64,000 bases of DNA from positions 59,419 to 123,418 of the forward strand of contig JAPLFL010000090.1 of NCBI GenBank assembly GCA_026390695.1, written 5' to 3'. The notes under the pieces are model-generated. The model was not told where the DNA came from and ran no database searches. It was given only the letters and a program-made list of their open reading frames with translations. The translations under genes and the position numbers were made by a program. This DNA comes from Candidatus Kapaibacterium sp. Lineage in GTDB: Bacteria > Bacteroidota > Ignavibacteria > Kapaibacteriales > UBA2268. Positions 28,286 to 38,637 of this stretch are shown one piece after another (within the stretch, counting starts at the first letter, position 1; every line of letters starts with the position of its first letter).

Positions 28286-30595
28286 TTATTTCTTTGGAGA
28301 ACTGCCATTAATTATTGAAATTTTACCTACTGATGACAGATTTGAAGTTTGAGAATTTGCGAGAATAATATAGATTCCTGTGGAAACGGCATGTTCAGCC
28401 TCATCTCTTCCATTCCAGTTGACAACATCTCCGCTGGTATTTAATCTTTTAATAAGCTTCCCATCGATCGTTAAAATCCTCAAATCTGTAAAAGGAGCTA
28501 AACCTTTGATAATCACACCATCAGTATTGTTGGTGAAATATGGTTGAGGATAAACATCTAAGGTGTATGAATCCGATGCCTTGAGACCAAGAGTCTGAAC
28601 TTCAGCCATGCCGAATTTTGTACCGATATACACCTTGCCGTTATTTTCATTTGTGCTCAGGCATTGGATAAAGTCGTCAGGTATAGGAGAGTTTAAAGAA
28701 TTAAAAAAAGCTTGTTGGGAGATATTATTTGAATCAGTATAAGTTATTGGATTACCATCATTATCAAGTACCCATAAACCGGTATTAGTGCCAACCCAGA
28801 TATTATTCAGTGCATCGGCCATGAGGCAAGTTATTGTTTTGCTTCTCATTGCAGGTATTTCTTTTCGAATTATCGGATTGGTATTAAAAGTAACACAATT
28901 GGTATTATTTAATACCGATATTCCATTTTGAGATCCAATCCACAACATACCATTTTTGTCCACAACAAGACAGTTTTGGTAATTTAGAGGTATCTGAGAA
29001 TTAGATGTAAGGATATTTTTAAATTTATCACCGTTTTCATTAAAGCCGTATAAACCTTGACCACGAGCGGAACCGGCGGCTAACCACTTAGAATCATTTT
29101 GATCAATAACCATGTTTAAGTACTCACGTTTATTTGCACCACTCAGATTTTCAAAACCGGTGACATTGTTGTTTTTATCAATTTTTACAAATAAAGGGCC
29201 AGGGACGACGCTCTGGCCATCATAAACTGATATCCATACATCTTGCTTTGAATCCATAGCAATCATTCCGGTAACAGCGCCTAACCCAATAAACGGTACA
29301 TTCTTATCATTATAATTTTTGAAACTGTATCCGGTATCGGTCTTGGATCCTATAAAAAAACCAGATCCCCATGAACTTACAAATATTCTGCCATCAGGAT
29401 GATTGAAAACATCAAATGAACCTGAAATGCCTTGATTTTTTGTGTTCCCGTTATGAAAATTAAACCATCTTTCACCATCAAAGTGCATGATTCCGCTGCC
29501 ACTACCATTATTAAAGGTAGAAGCCCAGAAATTATTATTTTTATCAATACTTAAATTAAAAAAATTACTTGTTCTTGCCGAATTTAAAAATATTGTATCA
29601 AGTTTTTTATCTTTAATAATACCAATTGCAAGATCAGTATAAAGCACTAAAATAAAGTTATCCGAATGATAGTTAAACAATCTTATTGTAGCTATATTCG
29701 AAGGGTTTATAAAATCAAAAGCATTTTTGTCTTTGTTGTAAATAAAAAATCTGTCCGAAAAGTAAAGTTGATCGCCTTTGGATTCCAGTGATGTTGTTCC
29801 ATATTCAAATTTGGTAACAACTGAGAAACTATCGTTTTTCATTTTGTAAATAATATCCGAGGTATTGGATTGTGTGGTTTGAGACCCTACAAAAACAGTG
29901 TCATTGAAGATTGTTAAATATTTTAATGGCGTAACTGTTAATCCGTTCTTTTCATTATAAGTTTTCCACTGATAGTAAGGATATACAGAATCGACATCAC
30001 AATACGCTAATCCTGCACCAGTTGCCAGCCAGATTTTATGTTTATTTATTTGAATTTTATAAGCAATATTATTTGTTTGAAATTCCCCGAATCTGGTAAT
30101 GGTTTCACCGAAGGTCATGGAATTCGAATGAAAAACAGTTAAACCAAAACCACCAGCAATATAAACCACCGAATCATAAATGAAAAAATCATTAATAATT
30201 GGATTTGGGAAAGTTTTTATATTTTTAATAGTAGTTATGTTCGTATATTTAAAATCTTCATCAAAAATATCGAGTGAACCGTCTCTTCCACCAATAAAAA
30301 TTATTTTTTTTGCAGTATCTGCTTTAATAGCACTTATATCCATGGTCGTAAGACCCTCGGTTTTTCTCAATTCTTTTACAACAACTTTTTTTGTATAATC
30401 GAAAATATAAACAGCTCCTGCCGTTGCAATCCAAAGCCTTCCTTTAGAGTCCATCGTTGCATCGGCAGGTTTGAAGATAGAGGTATAAACTCGCCAATGA
30501 TCTAATTTCAATTGAGAAAAAGATTTTAATGAAAAGTTAAAAAAGAATGCAATAACAATGCAAAAAAATAAACAATTGTTTTTTAGTTGTAACAT
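28286..30595 (-). CDS. porZ: PorZ-like T9SS attachment-complex protein
   Basis: 769 residues: signal peptide ending KSFSQ, then LDHWRVYTSI and many propeller blades (GRLWIATAGAVYIFDYT, KIWLATGAGLAYCD, MLWIGSQNGISVLNN, NIWVGTNTGLWVLDN). It ends in a domain resembling a T9SS sorting domain (VYPQPYFTNNTDGVII, GIYIILANSQ). PorZ binds A-LPS and works with the sortase PorU. The two-propeller layout, length and N-terminal motif fit PorZ. The following gene, a T9SS-cargo protease, fits too. A two-component-type propeller protein is the alternative. Confidence 0.8.
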   Translation of the reverse strand: MLQLKNNCLFFCIVIAFFFNFSLKSFSQLKLDHWRVYTSIFKPADATMDSKGRLWIATAGAVYIFDYTKKVVVKELRKTEGLTTMDISAIKADTAKKIIFIGGRDGSLDIFDEDFKYTNITTIKNIKTFPNPIINDFFIYDSVVYIAGGFGLTVFHSNSMTFGETITRFGEFQTNNIAYKIQINKHKIWLATGAGLAYCDVDSVYPYYQWKTYNEKNGLTVTPLKYLTIFNDTVFVGSQTTQSNTSDIIYKMKNDSFSVVTKFEYGTTSLESKGDQLYFSDRFFIYNKDKNAFDFINPSNIATIRLFNYHSDNFILVLYTDLAIGIIKDKKLDTIFLNSARTSNFFNLSIDKNNNFWASTFNNGSGSGIMHFDGERWFNFHNGNTKNQGISGSFDVFNHPDGRIFVSSWGSGFFIGSKTDTGYSFKNYNDKNVPFIGLGAVTGMIAMDSKQDVWISVYDGQSVVPGPLFVKIDKNNNVTGFENLSGANKREYLNMVIDQNDSKWLAAGSARGQGLYGFNENGDKFKNILTSNSQIPLNYQNCLVVDKNGMLWIGSQNGISVLNNTNCVTFNTNPIIRKEIPAMRSKTITCLMADALNNIWVGTNTGLWVLDNDGNPITYTDSNNISQQAFFNSLNSPIPDDFIQCLSTNENNGKVYIGTKFGMAEVQTLGLKASDSYTLDVYPQPYFTNNTDGVIIKGLAPFTDLRILTIDGKLIKRLNTSGDVVNWNGRDEAEHAVSTGIYIILANSQTSNLSSVGKISIINGSSPKK

Positions 30596-30653
30596 AAATT
30601 TTCCAATAATAAACAGTCTAACACCGTAGAAACCGACTCATTTACTTTTAATA

Positions 30654-31121
30654 TTAATTAATGGATTCAAGTAATGAGATCATTTCAATTGCTGTCTGAG
30701 CTGCTTCAAAGCCCTTATTACCGGATTTACCGCCTGCTCTTTCGATTGCTTGCTCAATATTATCGGTTGTAAGCACACCATAAATGCAGGGGATACCGGT
30801 ATCAAGGTTGATTTTGGCCAAACCTTTGGTTACCTCAGCAGCAATATAATCAAAATGAGGAGTTGCACCACGTATAACCGCACCCAAAGCTATTACTGCA
30901 TGATATTTTTTAGTTTGTGCTATTTTCTGCACTACAATTGGAATTTCGAATCCACCAGGACAATGAAAAACCGTAATATCATCGTCATTAAAATTATAAC
31001 GATGCAAACAATCGACAGCGCCATCAAGTAACTTATCGGAAACAAATTGATTCCAACGAGTATAAACAATAGCGATTTTTTTCCCATTAGCTTCGAAATT
31101 TCCTTTAATTGTATTGATCAT
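30654..31121 (-). CDS. ribH: 6,7-dimethyl-8-ribityllumazine synthase
   Basis: 155 residues from Met 31121. The open frame extends upstream to 31247, but only the part from [18 protein letters not shown] aligns with the family. It shows the conserved GGFEIP, [25 protein letters not shown] and GNKGFEAA motifs. It condenses the ribityl-amino-pyrimidine with dihydroxybutanone phosphate in riboflavin synthesis. It stands apart from other rib genes here and no FMN riboswitch is seen upstream. Confidence 0.96.
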   Translation of the reverse strand: MINTIKGNFEANGKKIAIVYTRWNQFVSDKLLDGAVDCLHRYNFNDDDITVFHCPGGFEIPIVVQKIAQTKKYHAVIALGAVIRGATPHFDYIAAEVTKGLAKINLDTGIPCIYGVLTTDNIEQAIERAGGKSGNKGFEAAQTAIEMISLLESIN

Positions 31122-31355
31122 AGATAACCTATAAATAAATGTAAATTTGACATTAAACTGATGACGATTATTAAAAAAAAATGTTTTAATTTTTCTTGAT
31201 AAATTGATTATTTCAAACTTTTTATATGTGGGATATTTCAAGAACAAATAGCAATAAATTAAATTTTATTTCGTTTTTATAATAACTATTTCGTAATTAT
31301 TCCGTAATTTTGTTGTTTGGTAAAAAATTATTTTATAAATATTTTGAGGTTTTAA

Positions 31356-32105
31356 ATGTTCAAAAGTTCAATTATCTGCGGCTTAATACTTTTTGTTTTA
31401 GCTACAGTGGCTTCTAATGCAGAAAAAGTAGTTCTTAAATCTTCTAACGACAGTTTGTCATATGCTTTAGGAATGTCCATCGGTGCCAGCTTGAATCAAG
31501 ATTCCATTAAATTAAATGTAAGCATTATGGCTCAGGCAATCAGCGATATGTTCAAAAGCAATACCACTGCATTGACACAAGAAGGTATGAGAGAAATTAT
31601 CGGTAATCTTCAGAAAGAAATAACCGAAAAACGCAGTCAAGTTCGTGCAGCACAGGGTGATGCAGCAAAGAAGAAAGGCGAAGAATTTCTAACTGCAAAT
31701 AAAGTAAAATCAGGAGTAAAAGTAACTGCAAGCGGTTTACAGTATAAAGTAAACAAATCAGGTACAGGAGCTACTCCTAAAGCAACTGATAAAGTATCTG
31801 TACATTATACTGGCACATTAATTGACGGAACAAAATTCGATAGTTCTGTTGATCGCGGACAACCAATCGAATTCCCTGTAAATGGAGTTATCAAAGGCTG
31901 GACAGAAGCGCTTCAGTTAATGAAAGAAGGAGATAAATGGACATTATATATCCCTTCAGGTTTAGCGTATGGCGATCAAGGCGCTGGCGGCTCAATCCCA
32001 CCAAATTCAACATTAATTTTTGATGTGGAATTATTAAAAGTTTTACCTGCCGATGCAGCTCCTGCTGCTCCAGATGCACCTGCAAAAGATACCAAAAAGA
32101 AATAA
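31356..32105 (+). CDS. FKBP-type peptidyl-prolyl isomerase (FkpA/Mip-like)
   Basis: 249 residues: signal peptide (to about residue 22, SNAEK), a helical dimerisation region (about 30-120, FKBP-N) and a C-terminal FKBP domain (VSVHYTGTLIDGTKFDSS, GVIKGWTEAL, YGDQGAGGSIPPNSTLIFDVEL). It helps fold periplasmic proteins. Its C-terminus is Ala/Pro/Lys-rich. A TAATTTTG box at 31305-31312 may be the -7 element, without a clear -33. A strong terminator follows. Confidence 0.93.
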   Translation: MFKSSIICGLILFVLATVASNAEKVVLKSSNDSLSYALGMSIGASLNQDSIKLNVSIMAQAISDMFKSNTTALTQEGMREIIGNLQKEITEKRSQVRAAQGDAAKKKGEEFLTANKVKSGVKVTASGLQYKVNKSGTGATPKATDKVSVHYTGTLIDGTKFDSSVDRGQPIEFPVNGVIKGWTEALQLMKEGDKWTLYIPSGLAYGDQGAGGSIPPNSTLIFDVELLKVLPADAAPAAPDAPAKDTKKK

Positions 32106-32148
32106 TTAATCAAATTCGGCTTTAGAACCGAATTATAAGAAGTAAAGG

Positions 32149-32176
32149 AAAAGGGATAGTAATATCCCTTTTTTTT
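32149..32176 (+). terminator. Rho-independent terminator of the FKBP gene
   Basis: AAAAGGGATA-GTAA-TATCCCTTTT followed by a T run. A second small hairpin (ATTCGG...CCGAAT) precedes it at about 32116-32135. Confidence 0.85.
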
Positions 32177-32478
32177 ATTTTAGTTATCTCCGAAACTTCG
32201 TTTTTTTATTGAAGCGAATTCATGAAACCACTTCCAGTACCAATCAGGAGATTCCTGCATACGCACAAATTACAGCCTTCAAGTAGGAAACGATATTATA
32301 CAGCCTCTGGAGCTTTGAAATGAGATTTAAGAATTAATGTTATAATTTTGACTGAATTTGCCAACATAGATTACAAATAAGAAAAAATATAAAAAACCAA
32401 CTCATTAATGAAACTTTTTAATATTCCAGCCGTAATAAACAATAGGGTTTGGTTTCAAAATATTAAAAGGATACAAAA

Positions 32479-32826
32479 ATGAAAACAGGTTTATACAAAA
32501 CCGCAATGCTGGCTTTTGCCTTAATGATCATATTCATTGGCAGAGCAATTTCTGAAGACTCATTCAGAGAAATTAAAATAAAAACTTCCGCATACAGTTT
32601 TATGTGTAAAAACCGCATTGAGACTGAAGTTAAGAAATTAGACGGAGTTCGCAACAGCGTACTAAGCCTCGAAAATAAAGTGTTAACCGTTAAGTTCAAT
32701 CCATCAAAAGTGACGACTGATAAAATTAAAACAACTATAAGTGATATGGGATATACCATAACTGTAGAGAGTGAAAAAGATCTTGGCAAAGATGAGACTA
32801 ATAAAAAAGAAGATAATATTGAATAG
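32479..32826 (+). CDS. HMA-domain protein with one metal Cys missing
   Basis: 115 residues with a short signal-like N-terminus (LAFALMIIFIGRAIS), then one heavy-metal-associated ferredoxin-like domain (about 32-95): KNRIETEVKKLDGVRNSVLSL and KTTISDMGYTI are typical. The usual metal-binding CxxC is SFMCKNRIE here, with only the first Cys. The C-terminus is charged. It may still bind a single copper or act as a degenerate adaptor. Its predicted export to the periplasm is unusual for an HMA chaperone. Confidence 0.75.
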   Translation: MKTGLYKTAMLAFALMIIFIGRAISEDSFREIKIKTSAYSFMCKNRIETEVKKLDGVRNSVLSLENKVLTVKFNPSKVTTDKIKTTISDMGYTITVESEKDLGKDETNKKEDNIE

Positions 32827-32875
32827 GCTATAATACTCCAAATTATAGTAAACCACGGTTCTTGGTTTCGGCATA

Positions 32876-32898
32876 GGGGGCGATTAGCCCCCTTTTTT
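32876..32898 (+). terminator. Rho-independent terminator
   Basis: GGGGGC-GATTA-GCCCCC followed by TTTTTT, 50 bp after the HMA gene. Confidence 0.9.
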
Positions 32899-33261
32899 AA
32901 TTGTGAAATACGAATGTTTAATTAGGGATTTCACCCTTCTACTCTTTTTAACTCATTTATCTTCAAATGACAATACAATGAAATGATCTAATATGACACA
33001 GTCTCATTCACAAAAATGACAGTCATAAAGCTATAGAGACAGTATTGAGTAGAAATTTCGGAGAAAGGATAGATATCGATTAGTAAATGCTAAAAGTAGA
33101 AAATAAGTTTGAATGATAATATAAATATAAAAAAAGCCAGACTCACTCTGACTTAAATCAAATCTATCAACTATTTCTACTTCTTCATTCCAAATACTTC
33201 TACTTCATTCTAATTCTTCATTCCCAAATCTAAATTCTTCATTTCTACTTCTTCATTCCAA

Positions 33262-33426
33262 ATTCTTCTTCTATCTTCTACTTCTTCATTCCAAATTCTT
33301 CTTCTACCTTCTACTTCTTCATTCCAAATTCTTCTTCTATCTTCTACTTCTTCATTCCAAATTCTTCTTCTACCTTCTACTTCTTCATTCCAAATTCTTC
33401 TTCTACCTTCTACTTTTCTACCTCCT
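33262..33426. repeat. 33-bp tandem array, pyrimidine-rich
   Basis: Four nearly identical 33-bp units (ATTCTTCTTCTACCTTC, then TACTTCTTCATTCCAA) plus a partial fifth, preceded by degenerate copies from about 33175. One strand is almost purely C/T with A. It differs from the 21-bp arrays in period and composition. It lies between the HMA gene and tRNA-Pro; nothing else is seen in 32899-33447. Confidence 0.88.
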
Positions 33427-33447
33427 ACCTTCTACCTTCTATAACCG

Positions 33448-33521
33448 TCGGGGTGAGAGGACTCGAACCTCCGGCCCCTAAGTCCCGAACCTAGTGCTCT
33501 ACCGGGCTGAGCTACACCCCG
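33448..33521 (-). tRNA. tRNA-Pro(CGG)
   Basis: Minus strand: acceptor stem CGGGGTG/CACCCCG, D arm with GCTCAGCCCGGTAGAGC, and anticodon arm CTAGG-TTCGGGA-CTTAG giving anticodon CGG. The T loop has GTTCGAGTC. Discriminator A; CCA is not encoded, unlike the tRNA-Asn gene. Confidence 0.94.
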
Positions 33522-33754
33522 AATCAAAAAACAAACTTAAAGAAAATTATTGAGAAAAACAAGGAATTTGATTATTCTTTAGTATTAATCAAAAAAAAAA
33601 ATAATAATTTAACACTTTCAACAGGCAGAAATTTCTGAAGTGAAAAGATTATGGTCAGAGAAATTAAACTAAGTACTCTTTTAGTTTTTTTTAATATAAA
33701 ATTGAGAAACTGTAAAATATAATGCAAATACTTATTTAAATCTTGAATAAAGCA

Positions 33755-36700
33755 ATGAGTCAAAACAATACTTATGAACAGCAGATAGCACAGACTTACG
33801 ACAGAAATATGCTAATTACAGCAAATGCGGGATCAGGGAAAACACGTGTGTTAGTGCAGCGTTATATAGATTTAATCTGGAAAGAAAATGTACATCCATC
33901 AAGAATTGTTGCAATAACATTTACCAAAAAGGCAGCTTCGGAAATGTTAAAAAAAATCTCAGATGAAATCTCGAAACTCACACTACAAGCCAGTTCTCCA
34001 TACGAATTAATTAAATTACAAAAAATAAGAGAATCATTAACTTCTGCCCATATTTCAACAATACATCAGTTCTGCTCTTCAATAATACGAGATAATCCTG
34101 TAGAGGCTGATGTACCTTCAACTTTCACAGAATTAACAGGTGTAGATCAAAAAATTCTCATTGAAAACCATATAAAGAATATTTTACTTGAAACTGCAGC
34201 CAGTCTTAATTTTGAGAAATCGGAACATTTTAGAAATTTTTTCAATCTATTTGATATAAATGATATAATTGAGTTGTTAAATTTTATTTTAAATAATACA
34301 GACAGAAGAATAAATTTTGAAAAATTATATAAGAACCATCCTGAGAATGACTTCCAGCGCAGAATTTATGAATATGCCATAAGAGTATTGCTGCCTGATA
34401 CCAAAAATTATTTAAAAAACTTTAATAGCCTTTTTTCCAGTGCTTTTAATGGTTCATTAAAGAAAGATAAAATCGAAAAAGTTGAGGAAGGGCTAAAAGA
34501 TATCAATGAGTTGTTAAACGAAATAAATAATTTTGAAATTAATTTCCAGACAGTAAGTGTAGATGACGAATTTGAAGGAGAAAGCAGATCATTTAATGCA
34601 ATTAATACAGAGAAGTCAGAAAAATTTATATCAACAGGATTGTTTTCAACCGAAAAAGTACAGCTGAGGCAGATATTGGGAGAAAAAATTGGTAATTTCC
34701 TTTCAATACAAAGCTCATTTAATAATTTTTGTCAGACCTGGATCGGAAAAACAACTTTTTTCCCAGATAAAAGAAAATTTGGTATCAATGAATTACCGGA
34801 TTTCTTTTTAAAAAAGGAAAATAAAGATAAAATCAAAATATTGGTAAAATTTAATAACTCACTTAAATTTTATAAGTTCAATAGTTTGATTTATGAAAAT
34901 AACCTTACCCTCTTGGAATTAGTCGAAAGCGCACTCACAGCGATTGAAGAAGAAAAATCAATTTATGGTTTATTGGATTTTGATGATCTACTTTTTCGTG
35001 CAACTGCTTTGTTGGACTTTCCAAAAGTTTACGATAAAATCAGAAATCAAATTAATTACCTTTTGATTGATGAATTTCAGGATACAAATGCAGTCCAGTA
35101 CGAGTTAATTAGAAAAATAGGGTTATCCGATGATAAGAAAAACAATGTGAATCTTTACATTGTAGGGGATGCGAAACAAAGCATCTATGGCTTTAGAGAT
35201 GCGGATGTAAGACTAACAAACAAAGCAAAAAAAGCAATTGCAATTATTAATGGAAACAAGATCAAGTCAGGTATATTATTAAAAGAATTCAGAACAAAAG
35301 AAGGTTTATTGCAGTCTCAGACAGAAGAACAAAGTTTGGGGATGGTCAATCTTTCAGCTACATTCAGATTGTTGCCTGCTATAGCGCATTTTACTAATAT
35401 AGTTTGCAGTAAAATAATGAATAGTGGTTTTTCTGAATATGATGTCGATTATAATCCCTTGGTATGTGCTCGGAATGTCGCTTTTGCTAAAAATGAATTT
35501 TCTGAAAAAAGCGAAAAAGATAACTATCTTGGTAAAATTGAATTTCTAATCACTATTAATGATAAACAAAAAAATAACAGTAAAATCAGCTCTGAATCTA
35601 TAGAATCCAATGATATTGAATATATTAGCGAGGAAGAACTTGTTGCAAGAAGAATTGCCCGACTTGTCGCTACCAATGCAACCGAACGCATATCTGATAA
35701 AGAAACGGGATTAAGAAAGATCGAATATAAAGATATTGCAATTTTATCAAGGCGAAAAACAAAATTCCCAAAACTTACAGAACAGCTAAGGTTTTTGGGG
35801 ATTCCATACATGCTTCATGGAGGAAAAGGATTATATGATTCACAGGAAATTAATGATTTAGCCAGTTATCTGAGGTTTTTATACAATCCTGAAGATGACT
35901 TGTCCTTTGCAAGTATTTTAAAGTCGGAATTTTTTAATTTCGATGATAAAGATTTATTGATAATAAGGTCAAATGGCTATGGTAGCAGTTTATGGCAGAA
36001 TTTTAATAAAATAAATCAAACTAATGCTCCTCCAAAAAAATATATAGAATGTTTTAAAATATTAGATAACCATATTCATATCTCAACAAGATTTCCTATA
36101 CCTATTCTTATAAATAAAATAATCGAAGATACTGCATTTTTTTATTCAGTATCAAAGCTTAATTCATCAGAGCAGATCAGAGCTAACATAGAAAAATTAG
36201 TTGAAATAGCTCGTGATTTTGAAGCTCGTGGATTTAAAAATCTTTTTGATTTTATTGAAATTTTAAATAATAACGAAAAATTTGAAATTGATGAAAGTGA
36301 GGCACAGATCAGGAAAGATACAAATGCGATAAATATTTTGACTGTTCATTCTGCCAAGGGATTGGAGTTTCCGGTTGTTATCTTATTGGATACAAATTTT
36401 AGAGATAGAAACTCTGATAAATGGCTTATGACCAAGGAATTTGGGCTTTCTTACAAACAAGCAGTTATTGACACGACAAGCGGGCTAAGCCAATTAGTTG
36501 AAACTCCGTTTCATGTCGTCAACTCCCATTTAAAACAAATCTCTGAAAATGCTGATAACAAAAGGCTGCTCTACGTAGCCGTTACCAGAGCGGAGAATAT
36601 ACTAATAATTAGTGCCACATTAGATAAAGCGAAGGAATATTCTTCTCCTCATGGTTTTTTTGAACTCTTATGTACTGCATTAAATAAAAGTCCTGAAAAC

Positions 36701-37672
36701 TTTGTGAACTCCGATACAATCTCTCTCAATGCAGACCTTGAATGCTTAGATAAAAGCTACAATAAATTTACAAGCACAATTGAAACGGAAATTGAGATAA
36801 TAAAAAATATCGAATATGACAATTTAGATACAGCTATAGCAGCAACTAAGGAAATTAAATCAAGATTTTTATTAGATCAAATAAAAAGTGAAATTTTCAG
36901 TGAAAAACTATCTGCAAGCAAGATTATTAGTACTGAAAATTCTGTGGACAATTTCATCCTTCAGTATAGATTCGGATTACCAGCCATAAACAATAAAACC
37001 TTTGAACCACAATCAAATAAACCGGACGAAAAAACTGATACAATTCTCGGTGATCGTTTTGGGAATATATTCCACAAGGTTGCTGAAAAATTAAAATTAT
37101 GGTATTCGGCTGTCGGAGCGATTAATGAGCAATCTTTAAAGGAAATTATTGATGATGTTTTATATGATGAGAAGTTTATCAATAGTAAAGTGTACCAGTC
37201 TATCTACAATTCTTGCATTAATATCTGTGAAACTGCTCTACTAAAGCGATATGCAGGCTTAGTCCAACATTCTACAGCCGAATATAATCTAAATATGCCT
37301 TTTGAAAATGATTTTTTAAGTGGTACAATTGATTTATTAATTTCTGATAAAAATGGAGCAATGGAAGTTTGGGACTGGAAAACAAATTCTTTGAAAAGCG
37401 CTGCTGATATACCTTTTCTTGCTAATAAATATAAGACTCAACTTATGTTGTATTCGTATTTTGTTATGAAATTATTCCCGAATCAAAAGTTAATCACTTC
37501 CAGATTGCTTTTCACACGATTAGCTGCAAAGGATGCAGCGGATAAGAGTTGGACTCAGGCTTACATCTGGACCAGGGAAGAGATAAATGAATTTGAAAAT
37601 CTTTTATTATCAAAACGTAAAATATACCGCGAACTTATGTTTGGTAGCGAGTTTGTATATATTAAACATTAA
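33755..37672 (+). CDS. AddA/UvrD-like helicase-nuclease
   Basis: 1305 residues from ATG 33755 (a TTG at 33743 is in frame). UvrD/REP superfamily 1 helicase: Walker A (ITANAGSGKTRV), motif Ia (AITFTKKAASEM), Walker B (LLIDEFQDTNAVQYE), motif III (VGDAKQSIYGFRDAD), motif V (TVHSAKGLEFPVV) and motif VI (RLLYVAVTRAE). The C-terminal RecB-like PDDEXK nuclease shows GTIDLLI and EVWDWKT. It resects double-strand breaks for RecA loading. I see no partner gene (AddB) in the window. The downstream kinase starts 14 bp later. Confidence 0.92.
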   Translation: MSQNNTYEQQIAQTYDRNMLITANAGSGKTRVLVQRYIDLIWKENVHPSRIVAITFTKKAASEMLKKISDEISKLTLQASSPYELIKLQKIRESLTSAHISTIHQFCSSIIRDNPVEADVPSTFTELTGVDQKILIENHIKNILLETAASLNFEKSEHFRNFFNLFDINDIIELLNFILNNTDRRINFEKLYKNHPENDFQRRIYEYAIRVLLPDTKNYLKNFNSLFSSAFNGSLKKDKIEKVEEGLKDINELLNEINNFEINFQTVSVDDEFEGESRSFNAINTEKSEKFISTGLFSTEKVQLRQILGEKIGNFLSIQSSFNNFCQTWIGKTTFFPDKRKFGINELPDFFLKKENKDKIKILVKFNNSLKFYKFNSLIYENNLTLLELVESALTAIEEEKSIYGLLDFDDLLFRATALLDFPKVYDKIRNQINYLLIDEFQDTNAVQYELIRKIGLSDDKKNNVNLYIVGDAKQSIYGFRDADVRLTNKAKKAIAIINGNKIKSGILLKEFRTKEGLLQSQTEEQSLGMVNLSATFRLLPAIAHFTNIVCSKIMNSGFSEYDVDYNPLVCARNVAFAKNEFSEKSEKDNYLGKIEFLITINDKQKNNSKISSESIESNDIEYISEEELVARRIARLVATNATERISDKETGLRKIEYKDIAILSRRKTKFPKLTEQLRFLGIPYMLHGGKGLYDSQEINDLASYLRFLYNPEDDLSFASILKSEFFNFDDKDLLIIRSNGYGSSLWQNFNKINQTNAPPKKYIECFKILDNHIHISTRFPIPILINKIIEDTAFFYSVSKLNSSEQIRANIEKLVEIARDFEARGFKNLFDFIEILNNNEKFEIDESEAQIRKDTNAINILTVHSAKGLEFPVVILLDTNFRDRNSDKWLMTKEFGLSYKQAVIDTTSGLSQLVETPFHVVNSHLKQISENADNKRLLYVAVTRAENILIISATLDKAKEYSSPHGFFELLCTALNKSPENFVNSDTISLNADLECLDKSYNKFTSTIETEIEIIKNIEYDNLDTAIAATKEIKSRFLLDQIKSEIFSEKLSASKIISTENSVDNFILQYRFGLPAINNKTFEPQSNKPDEKTDTILGDRFGNIFHKVAEKLKLWYSAVGAINEQSLKEIIDDVLYDEKFINSKVYQSIYNSCINICETALLKRYAGLVQHSTAEYNLNMPFENDFLSGTIDLLISDKNGAMEVWDWKTNSLKSAADIPFLANKYKTQLMLYSYFVMKLFPNQKLITSRLLFTRLAAKDAADKSWTQAYIWTREEINEFENLLLSKRKIYRELMFGSEFVYIKH

Positions 37673-37686
37673 AGCATAATTAAATC

Positions 37687-38637
37687 ATGGAAAAGATAAC
37701 TTTTGGTATTGATATCGGTGGGACTAATACTGAAATTGGAATTGTTTCGGAAAAAGGAAAAATAATTGCAAAATCTCGAATTAAAACCTCAGCCTACGCC
37801 AAGTTTGAAGATTTTGTCGAAGATTTATGTAATGAAATTATAACCCTATTAATAAATAATAAATCTGATTATACACTTTCTGGAATTGGAATAGGTGCTC
37901 CTAATGCTAATTTTTATACAGGAATAATCGAGGACGCTCCAAATCTAAGATGGAAGGGGAAACTTCATTTATCAAAATTAATTTCAACTAAATTTTCATG
38001 TCCTGTTTACTTAACAAATGATGCAAATGCTGCTGCTTTAGGTGAAAAAGTATATGGAGGAGCTAAGAATATTAATGATTTTATACTCATTACTCTCGGA
38101 ACCGGCCTTGGTAGCGGAATATTTTCAAATGGTAAGTTAGTTTACGGTCATGATGGCTTTGCTGGCGAACTTGGGCATACAATTTATAAAAGAAACGGCA
38201 GACCCTGTGGTTGTGGCCGCTGTGGCTGTCTTGAGCAATATGTATCTGCATCCGGTATTGTAAAAACTGCAATAAAATTTCTTGAAAACCGAGTAGGGGA
38301 GAGTCTATTAAAGAATTATCATATTGACTCATTAAATTCAAAACATATTTATGAAGCCGCTGAGGCCGGAGATCCGATTGCCCTTGAAATATTTGATTAT
38401 ACAGGCAAAGTTCTTGGTTTCTCACTGGCAAATATTGTGGCAATAAGCTCCCCTGAAGCCATTTTCCTTTTTGGTGGACTTGCCAATTCAGGGAAATTTA
38501 TTTTTGATCCTACCCAAAAATATATGGAATATTATATGCTGAATATTTTCAAAAATAAAGTTAGACTTTTACCCTCCTTGTTGCCTGAAACTGATGCTGC
38601 AATATTGGGAGCCAGTGCACTGGTAGCTGAAAGTTGA
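37687..38637 (+). CDS. ROK-family sugar kinase (glucokinase-like)
   Basis: 316 residues. N-terminal phosphate loop FGIDIGGTNTEIG, catalytic region NDANAAALGE, second phosphate motif LGTGLGSGI, and the ROK zinc motif GHTIYKRNGRPCGCGRCGCLEQY. It phosphorylates glucose or a related sugar with ATP. The spacing to the helicase gene upstream suggests co-transcription, without any metabolic link. Confidence 0.9.
   Translation: MEKITFGIDIGGTNTEIGIVSEKGKIIAKSRIKTSAYAKFEDFVEDLCNEIITLLINNKSDYTLSGIGIGAPNANFYTGIIEDAPNLRWKGKLHLSKLISTKFSCPVYLTNDANAAALGEKVYGGAKNINDFILITLGTGLGSGIFSNGKLVYGHDGFAGELGHTIYKRNGRPCGCGRCGCLEQYVSASGIVKTAIKFLENRVGESLLKNYHIDSLNSKHIYEAAEAGDPIALEIFDYTGKVLGFSLANIVAISSPEAIFLFGGLANSGKFIFDPTQKYMEYYMLNIFKNKVRLLPSLLPETDAAILGASALVAES

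Noticed and set aside
30654..31247. Long start for ribH with an extra 42-residue N-terminus
   Set aside because: The extension has no similarity to the lumazine synthase family and MINTIKG at 31121 fits the family start.
30596..31355. FMN riboswitch near ribH
   Set aside because: None of the conserved FMN-element core pieces were seen on the minus strand upstream of 31121.
33175..33426. CRISPR array with 33-bp repeats
   Set aside because: There are no spacers between units and the sequence is simple pyrimidine-rich repeat.
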